Source of the DNA: Streptomyces endocoffeicus
GTDB taxonomy: Bacteria; Actinomycetota; Actinomycetes; Streptomycetales; Streptomycetaceae
DNA: 64,000 nt
Assembly (NCBI RefSeq): GCF_016741935.1
Contig: NZ_JAERRG010000003.1
Span: forward strand, 186,001-250,000
Reading direction: 5' to 3'
Positions 45,248-53,153 of this stretch are shown in pieces; position 1 is the stretch's first letter; each line of letters starts with the position of its first letter. The notes beneath the pieces are model-generated. The model worked only from the letters and a program-made list of their open reading frames with translations. It was not told where the DNA came from and did no database searches. Made by a program: the position numbers and the translations under genes.

Positions 45248-46761
45248 ATGGCACACCGGTCATGGAACTGCGCGGGGCGACGAAGTCGTTCCCCGGTGTC
45301 CGTGCCCTGAGCGACGTCCACGTGGAGGTCCGGCAGCACGAGGTGCTGGGCCTGATCGGGGAGAACGGCGCGGGCAAGTCGACGCTGCTGAAGGTCCTGT
45401 GCGGGCTCCAGCGGCTCGACTCGGGCTCCCTGCTGCTGCGCGGCTCGGAGGCCGTCTTCCAGGGAGTGGCCGACGCGAACCGGAACGGTGTCGCGATGGT
45501 GTTCCAGGAGCAGTCCCTGCTGGAGAACATCACGGTCGCCGAGAACGTCCTGCTCGGCAACGAGGGGCCGTCGGTGCGGTTCGGGCTCTACCGGTGGTCG
45601 GATCTGAACCGGCGCGCCCAGCGGTATCTGGACCTGGTGGGCGGCTCCCTGCGCGCCGCCACACCGACCGGCCGGCTGTCCTTCGCCAAGCGGCAGATGG
45701 TCGAGGTGGCCAAGGCGCTCGCCTCGGGCGAGCGCGGCCACCACGAACCGGTCATCCTCCTCGACGAGCCGACCTCGGTCCTGGAGCACTCCGAGATAGA
45801 GACCCTCTTCTCCATCGTCCGCGAGCTGCGCGAGCGCGCCAGCGTCGTCTTCGTCTCCCACCGCATGGAGGAGGTGCTGGCGATCTGCGACCGGGTCTAC
45901 GTCATGCGGGACGGCGGTGTGGTCGGCGAGTGCCGCCCGGCCGATGTCACCACCGACCAGCTCTTCTCGATGATGGTCGGGCAGGATCTCAGCGCCGGCT
46001 ACTACCACGAGTCGGACCAGCGGCCCGCACAGTCCCGGCCGCGGCTCGAGCTGACCGACCTCACCGGCACGGCCTTCCACGACGTCTCCCTCACCATCGC
46101 GCGCGGCGAGGTGGTGAGCCTGATGGGTGTCCAGGAGAGTGGCCGGGAGGACGTGGCCCGCGCCATTTTCGGGGCCGTCCCGGTGAAGTCGGGCACCATC
46201 ACGCTCGACGGACGGCGCATCAGGCCCAGGTCTCCGGCGCACGCGGTGCGGGCGGGCATCGGCTATGTGCCCTCCGAGCGCAAGGTGGACGGAGCGGTGC
46301 TCGGTATGGACGTCCGGGAGAACCTCACCCTCGCCCACCCCGGGCAGGTGAGCCGGGGCCCGCTCCTGGATCCGGCCCGCGAGCGGCGCACGGTCCAGGA
46401 GTGGATCGGGGACCTGCGGGTGCGCACCCCCTCCCAGCACACCCCGCTGCGCGACCTGTCGGGCGGCAACCAGCAGAAGGTCGTGCTCGCCAAGTGGCTC
46501 CTCGACCCCGAGCTTCGGGTGCTGGTCCTCGACACCCCCACCCGGGGGCTCGACGTCGGCGCCAAGGCGGATGTGTACGCGCTGATCCGGCGGCTCGCCG
46601 CGCGCGGTCTGGCCGTCCTGTTGCTCGCGGACACTCTCGACGAGGGGATAGCGATGAGCCACCGGGTCCTGACCATGAAGGACGGCCGCATCACGGACGA
46701 GTTCACCTCCGGTGTGGGCGCCCGGCCGCAGCGCACCGACGTCCTCGAAAGGATGGTCTGA
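45244..46761 (+). CDS. Sugar ABC transporter ATPase, tandem domains (RbsA-like)
   Basis: 505 residues with two nucleotide-binding domains. The first has Walker A GENGAGKST, signature LSFAKRQ and Walker B ILLDEPTS. The second has the degenerate P-loop usual in RbsA (GVQESGREDV), signature LSGGNQQK, and LVLDTPTRGLD, where Thr replaces the expected catalytic Glu (usual LDEPT). GTG 45244 overlaps the stop of permease 1, and permease 2 follows after one base. Confidence 0.92.
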   Translation: MNGTPVMELRGATKSFPGVRALSDVHVEVRQHEVLGLIGENGAGKSTLLKVLCGLQRLDSGSLLLRGSEAVFQGVADANRNGVAMVFQEQSLLENITVAENVLLGNEGPSVRFGLYRWSDLNRRAQRYLDLVGGSLRAATPTGRLSFAKRQMVEVAKALASGERGHHEPVILLDEPTSVLEHSEIETLFSIVRELRERASVVFVSHRMEEVLAICDRVYVMRDGGVVGECRPADVTTDQLFSMMVGQDLSAGYYHESDQRPAQSRPRLELTDLTGTAFHDVSLTIARGEVVSLMGVQESGREDVARAIFGAVPVKSGTITLDGRRIRPRSPAHAVRAGIGYVPSERKVDGAVLGMDVRENLTLAHPGQVSRGPLLDPARERRTVQEWIGDLRVRTPSQHTPLRDLSGGNQQKVVLAKWLLDPELRVLVLDTPTRGLDVGAKADVYALIRRLAARGLAVLLLADTLDEGIAMSHRVLTMKDGRITDEFTSGVGARPQRTDVLERMV

Positions 46762-46762
46762 G

Positions 46763-47773
46763 ATGGCCACCACCTCCCAGGCGCCGCCGGAGGCGCGGAC
46801 CGACACGGCGCGGACCGACACGGCGGGGACCTCGCGGCTCAGGCGGCTCCACGAAGCCGGCGCCGCCCCCTTCTTCGTCCTCGCGGCGCTGGTCATCGCC
46901 GTCGGCGCGTACGACTCCTCGTTCTTCCAGGCCGCGAGCCTGATCTCGTTGCTGGAACAGGCCGCGCCCCTGACCCTGCTGGCGATCGGCGAGGCCCTGG
47001 TGGTGCTCACCGGACGTATCGATCTGTCGAACGCCGGACTCGCGAGCCTCGCGGGTGTCGCCCTCGCCCACGGACTGGGGAGCTGGGGCCCTGCCGCGGT
47101 GGCCCTGGTCGTGGTCGGCGCGGCGCTGTGCGGGACGCTCATCGGCGTCATCCACATCACCACCCAGGTGCCCTCCTTCATCATCACCCTCGGCTTCCTG
47201 GGAATCTTCGCCGGTCTTTCGCTGACGACCTCACGGGCCGACTCGATCCTCGTCACGGACGGCTACGGCTCCATCGAGTGGATCTTCTACCGGATCTTCG
47301 GCCTGCCCATCTCCTACCTCCTGGTGCTGCTGGTCGCCCTCGCGCTGATGGCCTGGATGAAGGCGCTGCCGATCGGCCGCCGTATCCGCGCCATCGGGCT
47401 CAACGAGCGGGCCGCGGCCCACAGCGGCATCCGTACCCGCGGGATCGTCATCGCGGTCTTCACCGCCTCCGCGGCCCTGGCGGGGCTGGCCGCGGTCTTC
47501 CAGGTGGCCCGGCTGCAATCCGCCGGTGCCACCACCTCCGACACGCTGCTGCTCCCCGCCATCGCGGCGGTCATCGTGGGCGGCACGGCCATCTCCGGGG
47601 GCATCGGCGGGGTGGGGCGCACCCTGTGCGGCGCGCTGGTCATCGCGCTGCTCCGGGTCGGCCTGGACCTCGTCGGCATCAACGCGGCGTTCCAGCCCAT
47701 CCTCTACGGCGGGATCGTGATCATGACGATCGCGGCGACCGCGAACCGACGGCGGGGAGCCCCGGTCGCATGA
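46763..47773 (+). CDS. ABC transporter permease 2 (RbsC-like)
   Basis: 336 residues with about 9 membrane segments. EALVVLTGRIDLSNAGLASLAGV and GTAISGGIGGVGRTL are RbsC-family motifs. It is diverged from permease 1, so the transporter is probably hetero-dimeric. ATG 46763 begins one base after the ATPase stop. Confidence 0.9.
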   Translation: MATTSQAPPEARTDTARTDTAGTSRLRRLHEAGAAPFFVLAALVIAVGAYDSSFFQAASLISLLEQAAPLTLLAIGEALVVLTGRIDLSNAGLASLAGVALAHGLGSWGPAAVALVVVGAALCGTLIGVIHITTQVPSFIITLGFLGIFAGLSLTTSRADSILVTDGYGSIEWIFYRIFGLPISYLLVLLVALALMAWMKALPIGRRIRAIGLNERAAAHSGIRTRGIVIAVFTASAALAGLAAVFQVARLQSAGATTSDTLLLPAIAAVIVGGTAISGGIGGVGRTLCGALVIALLRVGLDLVGINAAFQPILYGGIVIMTIAATANRRRGAPVA

Positions 47774-47841
47774 CCGCTCATCGACTGATCGCTCATCGAC
47801 GCGTGGCCGGACCCCCCGGGAGAGACAAGGAGCCATCGACA

Positions 47842-47910
47842 GTGAACATCGTCGTCTGTGTGACGTATGTGCCCGCCATCATCGACAACCGCCGGACAGC
47901 CGGCGCCTGA
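47842..47910 (+). pseudogene. 22-codon etfB-like remnant or orphan peptide
   Basis: GTG 47842 has a good AAGGAG site and encodes 22 residues starting NIVVCVTYVP. This strongly resembles the N-terminus of actinobacterial electron-transfer flavoprotein beta subunits (IVVCVKYVPD). The frame stops at 47908-47910, and the next gene begins 21 bases later. The rest of etfB is absent, so a deletion remnant is the simplest reading; a small functional peptide cannot be excluded. Confidence 0.55.
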
Positions 47911-47931
47911 CCACCCCTTCAGGAGGTCCTC

Positions 47932-48945
47932 ATGCGGGTCAACGAACCCCGTCCGCTGGGGCGGACATCCGTCCGCACCACCGCCATGTCCTTCGGCGCG
48001 GCCCCCATCGGCAATTTCCTGCGCCCCTTCAGCGAGTCCATGGCCATGGACATGGTGTCCCAGGCATGGGATCTGGGAATTCGCCACTTCGACACCGCTC
48101 CGCTGTACGGCCATGGGCTCAGCGAGCACCGGCTCGGTCACGCGCTGCGCGGCTACCCGCGTGACCAGTACGTCATCTCCACCAAGGTCGGCCGGCGGCT
48201 CAAGCCCGCCGCGCCCGGCACCTTCGACTCCGGCCTGTGGGTCGACCCGGCGCCCTTCGCCGCCCACTACGACTATTCCTACGACGGGATCATGCGCTCG
48301 GTGGAGGAGAGCCTCCAGCGCATGCTCACCGATCACATCGACATCCTGCTGATGCACGACGTGGATCACTACACCCATGGCGACGCCCAGCCGGAGATGT
48401 TCCGCCAGGCCGTCGAGGAGGGATTTCCCGCCCTGGTCCGGCTGCGGGAGGAAGGAGTGGTGTCGGCCATCGGATTCGGCGTCAACGAGACGGACGTGTG
48501 CCTGGAAGCCGTCCGGCGGACCGATGCCGACTGCGTGCTGCTGGCCGGCCGGTACACCCTGCTGGAGCAGGATCCGCTGGACGAACTGCTACCCCTGTGC
48601 GAGAAGCGGGGCGTCAGCGTGATCCTGGGCGGGGTCTACAACAGCGGTGTGCTGGCCACCGGCGCCATCGAAGGGGCGAAGTTCAACTACGCCCCCGCGC
48701 CCCCGGAGATCCTGCGGCGGACGGCGCGGATCCACGCCATCTGCCGCGCACACGACGTGGCCCTGCCCGCCGCCGCACTGGGGTTCGCCGCGGCCCACCC
48801 GGCCGTGGCGAGCGTATGCGTCGGCTCCCGCACCCCCGAGCAGCAGAGCGGAAGCGCCGCGCTGTTCGGAGCCCGGATCCCCCCGCGACTGTGGGACGAC
48901 CTGCGGGACGCGGATCTGCTGCGCCCCGACGCCCCGACGCCGTAG
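47932..48945 (+). CDS. Aldo/keto reductase, D-threo-aldose/L-fucose 1-dehydrogenase type
   Basis: 337 residues. The AKR barrel has Asp and Tyr in FDTAPLYGHGLSEHRLG, Lys in ISTKVGR and His in LMHDVDHY. The long insertion after GRRLKP and the GGVYNSGVLATG segment match the sugar 1-dehydrogenase branch, which oxidises aldoses to lactones with NAD. AGGAGG precedes ATG 47932. It supports a sugar as the transported substrate of this operon; D-threo-aldoses such as L-fucose are candidates. Confidence 0.88.
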   Translation: MRVNEPRPLGRTSVRTTAMSFGAAPIGNFLRPFSESMAMDMVSQAWDLGIRHFDTAPLYGHGLSEHRLGHALRGYPRDQYVISTKVGRRLKPAAPGTFDSGLWVDPAPFAAHYDYSYDGIMRSVEESLQRMLTDHIDILLMHDVDHYTHGDAQPEMFRQAVEEGFPALVRLREEGVVSAIGFGVNETDVCLEAVRRTDADCVLLAGRYTLLEQDPLDELLPLCEKRGVSVILGGVYNSGVLATGAIEGAKFNYAPAPPEILRRTARIHAICRAHDVALPAAALGFAAAHPAVASVCVGSRTPEQQSGSAALFGARIPPRLWDDLRDADLLRPDAPTP

Positions 48946-49011
48946 CACGGCGTCCCTCCCCCCAGCCGGTACGGAACCCGGACAGCCACCGAACGAACAG
49001 GCAGGAAACGC

Positions 49012-50067
49012 ATGAGGGCCGCTCGATTCCACGGACGAGGCGACATACGCATCGAGGAGATCCCGGAACCGGCCGTACGGCCGGGCACAGTGAAGATCAA
49101 GGTCGACTGGTGCGGCATCTGCGGCACCGACCTGCATGAGTACGTGGACGGCCCCATCTTCTGCCCGGCCCCCGGGGAGCCCCATCCGATGACCGGGGAG
49201 ACCTCACCGGTCGTCCTGGGCCACGAGTTCGCGGGCACCGTCGCCGAACTGGCCGCGGATGTGGACGACCTGAGCGTGGGCGAGCGCGTGACCGTCGAGC
49301 CCAGGCTGGTGTGCCGGTCCTGCCCTCCGTGCCTGGCCGGTCACCACAACAGCTGCGACCGGGCCGCCACCATCGGACTGGCGGGCGGCGGCGGGGGCCT
49401 GGCCGAGTACATCGTCGTCGACCGCGATCTCGTGTTCTCCCTCGGCGAGGTGACGACCGAGGCCGGTGCGCTGATCGAGCCGCTGGCCGTCGCCCACCAC
49501 GCCGTCGGCAGGGCGGAGATCGCACCGGGCGCCAGTGCCGCCGTGTTCGGCGCCGGGCCGATCGGGCTGCTGGTCGTGACGGTGCTGAAGGCGACCGGAG
49601 CCGGGCACATCAGCGTGGTGGAACCGTCCGCCGGGCGTCGCCGCCGAGCGCTCGACGCGGGAGCCGACGCGGTCATCGACCCGCTCGCGGAAAAGGCGGA
49701 CGAGCGCATCAGGGAGCTCACGGGCGGCGCCGGGGCCGATGTGGCCTTCGAGTGCGCGGGAGCCGACTCCGTGCTGGCCGGATGCGTCGCGGCGGTCAAG
49801 GCCCGCGGGACCGTCGTCAACGTCGCCATATGGAGCCATCCGGCGACGCTGGACATGATTCCGCTGGTGCTCAAGGAGGTGCGGCTGGTGGGCACCATCT
49901 GCTACGCGGGGGACCATCAGCCCGTCATCGACCTGCTCAACGCGGGCAAGCTTTCGGTGGACCGGTTCATCACCGGGCGCATCGACCTGGAGGACCTGGT
50001 CGAGGGCGGTTTCCAGGCGCTCCTCGACGGCAGCGGGGACCACATCAAGATCCTGGTGCGGCCCTAG
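49012..50067 (+). CDS. Zinc-dependent alcohol dehydrogenase (butanediol/sorbitol-dehydrogenase-like)
   Basis: 351 residues. Catalytic zinc ligands are Cys in CGICGTD and the His-Glu of GHEFAG. The structural zinc cluster is CRSCPPCLAGHHNSC. The Rossmann motif is GAGPIGLL. This is the medium-chain dehydrogenase branch acting on 2,3-butanediol, polyols or L-threonine-like substrates. It is the last gene of the plus-strand operon, 66 bases after the aldose dehydrogenase. Confidence 0.9.
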   Translation: MRAARFHGRGDIRIEEIPEPAVRPGTVKIKVDWCGICGTDLHEYVDGPIFCPAPGEPHPMTGETSPVVLGHEFAGTVAELAADVDDLSVGERVTVEPRLVCRSCPPCLAGHHNSCDRAATIGLAGGGGGLAEYIVVDRDLVFSLGEVTTEAGALIEPLAVAHHAVGRAEIAPGASAAVFGAGPIGLLVVTVLKATGAGHISVVEPSAGRRRRALDAGADAVIDPLAEKADERIRELTGGAGADVAFECAGADSVLAGCVAAVKARGTVVNVAIWSHPATLDMIPLVLKEVRLVGTICYAGDHQPVIDLLNAGKLSVDRFITGRIDLEDLVEGGFQALLDGSGDHIKILVRP

Positions 50068-50139
50068 GAACGCCGGACGCTCGGTGAGGGCGTAAATCCG
50101 CGAGGTCGGCCGTCATGGGATACCGCGGCACCGCCAAGT

Positions 50140-50183
50140 CGCGCACTATCGCATTCAATCGAGAACGCGTACTATCGCGTTCT
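50140..50183 (+). promoter_or_regulatory. Paired operator upstream of the siderophore-interacting protein
   Basis: AGAACGCG-tactat-CGCGTTCT (50162-50183) is a perfect 8-bp-arm palindrome. A related half-decayed copy, CGCGCACTATCGCATTC (50140-50156), lies exactly 26 bases upstream. Both precede the gene by 60-105 bases. Confidence 0.55.
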
Positions 50184-50243
50184 GGTCAGTCGTGGCCGTT
50201 CAACTCCCCCCGCGCGCCCCCGATTTCTCCGAGGAGCACTCCC

Positions 50244-50933
50244 ATGCCCACGCTGCTGGACCCGGTCCTGGATCTGCTGATGCTCCGCGGCACCGTCACC
50301 GAGGCCGAACCGATCGCCGCCCGTATGCGCCGGCTGCGCATCGAGGGTGACGCCCTCGCCGGGCTCGATGTCCGGCCGGGGCAGCAGGTGCGCGTCCTGG
50401 TCGGCTCCGGGCTGACCCGTCGTACGTACTCCGTGTGGCGCTACGACCCCTCCGGTGCCGTCGAGTTGTGCGTGCTGGACCACGCCGGAGCGGGGCCGGG
50501 GGCGCGCTGGGGCGGTGGCGTGGAGGTCGGCGCGCGGGTACGGCTGGGCAAACCCGAGGGGTCGTTCACGCTCCGGTCCGAGGCCGCCCATCATGTCTTC
50601 GTGGGGGAGGAGACGGCGTCCGTCGCCTTCGGCGCGATGCTGGCCGCACTGCCGCCCGGGGCGCGCGTCTCCGGCTGCGTGGAGACGGGGACGGCCACGG
50701 ACCGGCTGCCGCTGACCCACTCGGAACGCCTCAACTGGCTTATCAGGGGCGGCACTTCACTCCCGGACGAGGTACGGCGCCTCGCCCCCGAACCGGGCGG
50801 GATCGCCTACGTCGCGGGGGAGGCCCGGACCGTGCAGCGGGTGCGGCAGGTGCTCGTCCGGGAGGCGGGCTGGGACCGGCGCGCGGTGCTCACCAAGCCG
50901 TTCTGGGCGCCGGGGAAGCGGGGGCTGGAGTAG
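50244..50933 (+). CDS. Siderophore-interacting protein / FAD-binding ferric reductase
   Basis: 229 residues. The FAD-binding barrel has RRTYSVWRYDP (RxYS motif), and the NAD-binding part has HHVFVGEETASVAFGAML. The C-terminus WAPGKRGLE matches the SIP family, whose members reduce ferric siderophores in the cytoplasm. It is a little shorter than typical SIPs (~250-280). ATG 50244 has GAGGAG upstream. It is a single gene with its own operator; iron or redox control is inferred. Confidence 0.88.
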   Translation: MPTLLDPVLDLLMLRGTVTEAEPIAARMRRLRIEGDALAGLDVRPGQQVRVLVGSGLTRRTYSVWRYDPSGAVELCVLDHAGAGPGARWGGGVEVGARVRLGKPEGSFTLRSEAAHHVFVGEETASVAFGAMLAALPPGARVSGCVETGTATDRLPLTHSERLNWLIRGGTSLPDEVRRLAPEPGGIAYVAGEARTVQRVRQVLVREAGWDRRAVLTKPFWAPGKRGLE

Positions 50934-50960
50934 GGCGGGCCGGCACGCCCTTTGGCGCCT

Positions 50961-50982
50961 AGCTTGCTAGGATGCTAGCATC
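50961..50982 (+). promoter_or_regulatory. Repeated GCTAG operator/promoter of the RHH gene
   Basis: GATGCTAGCATC (50971-50982) is a perfect 12-bp palindrome, and further GCTAG motifs lie just upstream. TAGGAT (50968-50973) could be the -10, giving a very short leader. Short palindromic repeats fit autoregulation by a ribbon-helix-helix protein. Confidence 0.55.
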
Positions 50983-50988
50983 GCACTC

Positions 50989-51168
50989 GTGGGTGACAGG
51001 GAAGTCAAGCAGTTCAACGTGTACCTGCCGATCGAGCTGATCAAGCAGGTCAAGTACCACGCCATCGAGTCGGGCATGTCGTTGTCGGCGCTGGTCGCCG
51101 ACGCGCTGCGCGCCTATCTCGACGACGCCCATGGGGACGAACAGCGATCGACCGAGAAGGAGAGCTGA
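50989..51168 (+). CDS. Small ribbon-helix-helix (CopG/Arc-like) DNA-binding protein
   Basis: 59 residues. A beta strand ([19 protein letters not shown]) is followed by the helix-turn-helix of RHH folds ([19 protein letters not shown]) and a charged tail. No toxin gene follows; the next gene is a VOC protein starting one base after its stop, so the two are co-transcribed. It probably represses its own promoter through the GCTAG palindrome. It resembles antitoxins, but toxin-antitoxin function is not supported here. Confidence 0.75.
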   Translation: MGDREVKQFNVYLPIELIKQVKYHAIESGMSLSALVADALRAYLDDAHGDEQRSTEKES

Positions 51169-51169
51169 C

Positions 51170-51514
51170 ATGGCGACCGAAGGAATCGAGGCCGTGTTCC
51201 TGACGACCCACAACTGGGGCAAGTCGGCGAGGTTCTTCCAGGCGCTGGGGTACGAGCTGGAGTTCGAGACCGACCACAACTCCGGCCGGCTCCGCAACGG
51301 TGACGGGCCGTACGTCTTCATCTCCGAGGTCCCCGAGGATCGGGAGCCCCAGACGCGCATCGTACTGAAGGTGGCGGACGCGGACGGGTTCCGTCCCGAC
51401 CCCGCCGTCGAGGTGGTCACGCCGTTCGAGGACACCCATTACGGGACCAGGGAGATGACCGTCCGCGACCCCGACGGACGCCTGTGGAACCTCCAGGCTC
51501 CCGGCAAGAACTGA
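51170..51514 (+). CDS. VOC-superfamily protein (glyoxalase/bleomycin-resistance fold)
   Basis: 114 residues. One VOC unit has beta-alpha-beta repeats (AVFLTTHNWGKSARFFQALGYELEFETD, then TVRDPDGRLWNLQAPG). It may bind a metal, antibiotic or aldehyde adduct; the exact role is unknown. AAGGAG precedes ATG 51170. A 14-bp tandem repeat begins at its stop codon. Confidence 0.85.
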   Translation: MATEGIEAVFLTTHNWGKSARFFQALGYELEFETDHNSGRLRNGDGPYVFISEVPEDREPQTRIVLKVADADGFRPDPAVEVVTPFEDTHYGTREMTVRDPDGRLWNLQAPGKN

Positions 51515-51566
51515 TCGCGACGGACTGACCGCGACGGACTGACCGCGACGGACTGATCGCGACGAA
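51511..51566 (+). repeat. 14-bp tandem repeat spanning a stop codon
   Basis: Four units of CTGAYCGCGACGGA (51511-51524, 51525-51538, 51539-51552, 51553-51566). The VOC stop TGA is in the first unit and the next gene starts 12 bases after the last. Confidence 0.92.
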
Positions 51567-51577
51567 AGGGGAACACC

Positions 51578-52435
51578 GTGGTGGACGAGGAGACCGGGGC
51601 GCCGGACAGTACCGCGGTGCGGACCGCCCTCTGGCGGGCGATGCATGTCCAGGTCGACCCACCGCCGCATGTGCTCGAGGACGAGATCGGCCTGCGGCTG
51701 GCGGCCCCCGGCGCCGACTGGCGCCGCCGCCCCGACATGGACCCGGCCGCCACCAGGGGGTTCCGGGCGGCCATGGTGGCCCGCGCCCGTTTCATCGAGG
51801 ACCTGATCGCCGAGCGGGTCGGCCACGGCGTCACCCAGTACGTCATCCTGGGGGCCGGCCTGGACACCTTCGCCCAGCGCAGGCCGGAGACCGCCTCCCG
51901 CCTACGGGTCTTCGAGGTCGACCAGCCCGGCCCGCAGGCATGGAAACGCCACCGCCTGGACGAACTCGGCTACGGCGTCCCCGACTGGCTGCATCTGGTG
52001 CCCGTCGACTTCGAGGCGAGCGAAGACTGGCTGAAGCGGCTGGCCGCGGCCGGTTTCGACGCCGGCAGGCCCGCGGTCATCGTCTCCACCGGCGTCACCA
52101 TGTACCTCACCGAAGACGCCATCGCGGCCACCCTGCGCCAGATCGCCGGGCTCGCGCCCGGCTCGACGCTCGCCATGACCTTCCTGCTGCCGATCGACCT
52201 TCTCGACGACGCCGACCGGCCCGGCTTCCGCGCGAGTATGGAAGGCGCGCAAGCATCCGGAACGCCGTTCATCAGCTTCTACAAACCGCCCGAGATGCTG
52301 GCACTGGCCCGCGAAGCCGGTTTCGAGGACGTCCGGCATGTGTCGGGAGCTTCGCTCGCCGAGCGCTACTTCGCCGATCGCACCGACGGCCTCCGCCCAT
52401 CGAGCGGAGAAGATCTGCTGCTGGCCACCACCTGA
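51578..52435 (+). CDS. Class I SAM-dependent methyltransferase (TIGR00027/LCMT-like)
   Basis: 285 residues. It resembles the actinobacterial O-methyltransferases related to leucine carboxyl methyltransferase: a long N-terminal helix region, the SAM site QYVILGAGLDTFAQR, the acidic loop VFEVDQPGPQAWK, and STGVTMYLTED. The target is unknown. The start is GTG 51578 with AAAGGGG upstream. It is convergent with, and only 6 bases from, the TetR gene. Confidence 0.88.
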   Translation: MVDEETGAPDSTAVRTALWRAMHVQVDPPPHVLEDEIGLRLAAPGADWRRRPDMDPAATRGFRAAMVARARFIEDLIAERVGHGVTQYVILGAGLDTFAQRRPETASRLRVFEVDQPGPQAWKRHRLDELGYGVPDWLHLVPVDFEASEDWLKRLAAAGFDAGRPAVIVSTGVTMYLTEDAIAATLRQIAGLAPGSTLAMTFLLPIDLLDDADRPGFRASMEGAQASGTPFISFYKPPEMLALAREAGFEDVRHVSGASLAERYFADRTDGLRPSSGEDLLLATT

Positions 52436-52441
52436 GCCCCT

Positions 52442-53044
52442 CTATGGGACGCGCAACGCCTGGCGCCAGTAGTCGGTGACGGTGTGGCGCAGCCGTGCGA
52501 TGTCGACGGCGCGGGGGTCGAGAAGGCATTGCAGTCCGATCCCGCGCAGCTGTCCGAGGACCGCGATGGCGACGTCGTCGGGGTCGATGTCCGGGCGCAC
52601 GTCGCCGTCGGCGATCCCGGCGGTGACGTCGACGCGCAGGTCGGAGCGGAATGCCTCGTCGCGCTCGCGGAAGATCGGGGCCAGTTCGGACGCGGTGGCC
52701 GCTTCGGCCCACAGCAGCAGGAAGGCCCGGTTCATCGTTCCGGCGCCCCCCGAGGCGCCGATGTAGCCGTCGACCAGCCGCAGAAGCCGGTCCAGTCCGG
52801 GTGGGAGGTCCGCGAGCCCGGGGACGAAGCCGGTTTGCGTGGTGCGGGCCAGTCGCTCGATCAGGGTCTGCTTGGACCCGAAGTGGTGGGTGACGATGCC
52901 GCGGCTGTACCCCGCTTGTTCGCCGACCCGCGCCAGCGTCAGTGACCGTACGCCGTGCTCGACGACCAGTTCGGCGGCGGCGTTGAGCAGCGCGGCTTCG
53001 GCCTGGGCGCGGCGCTCCTGCTGGGTACGGCGAGTGGTGACCAT
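52442..53044 (-). CDS. TetR-family regulator
   Basis: 200 residues. The N-terminal helix-turn-helix reads VVEHGVRSLTLARVGEQAGYSRGIVTHHFGSKQTLI. The C-terminal domain resembles members that control small enzymes or efflux. It is divergent from the RibD-domain gene across 109 bases that contain CAAGT/ACTTG inverted repeats. Confidence 0.9.
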   Translation of the reverse strand: MVTTRRTQQERRAQAEAALLNAAAELVVEHGVRSLTLARVGEQAGYSRGIVTHHFGSKQTLIERLARTTQTGFVPGLADLPPGLDRLLRLVDGYIGASGGAGTMNRAFLLLWAEAATASELAPIFRERDEAFRSDLRVDVTAGIADGDVRPDIDPDDVAIAVLGQLRGIGLQCLLDPRAVDIARLRHTVTDYWRQALRVP

Positions 53045-53057
53045 GCGGATATCTTAA

Positions 53058-53085
53058 CAAGTAACTTGCGTGTTGACCGACAAGT
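53058..53085. promoter_or_regulatory. TetR operator candidate between TetR and RibD-domain genes
   Basis: CAAGTAACTTG (53058-53068) is an inverted repeat with a TAA-type centre, and another CAAGT lies at 53081-53085. It sits just upstream of the TetR start. Confidence 0.5.
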
Positions 53086-53153
53086 ATGTGATGATCGAAG
53101 CGTTTCTCCGGCGCGAGCGATGAGTCCGGGCGGCGGATCGGGTCTGCCCTGAC

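Noticed and set aside
50989..51514. Toxin-antitoxin pair
   Set aside because: The RHH protein looks antitoxin-like, but its partner is a VOC-fold protein, not a known toxin.
51511..51566. CRISPR-like array
   Set aside because: Units are 14 bp, contiguous and without spacers; this is a simple tandem repeat, as are the 22-bp and 17-bp blocks.
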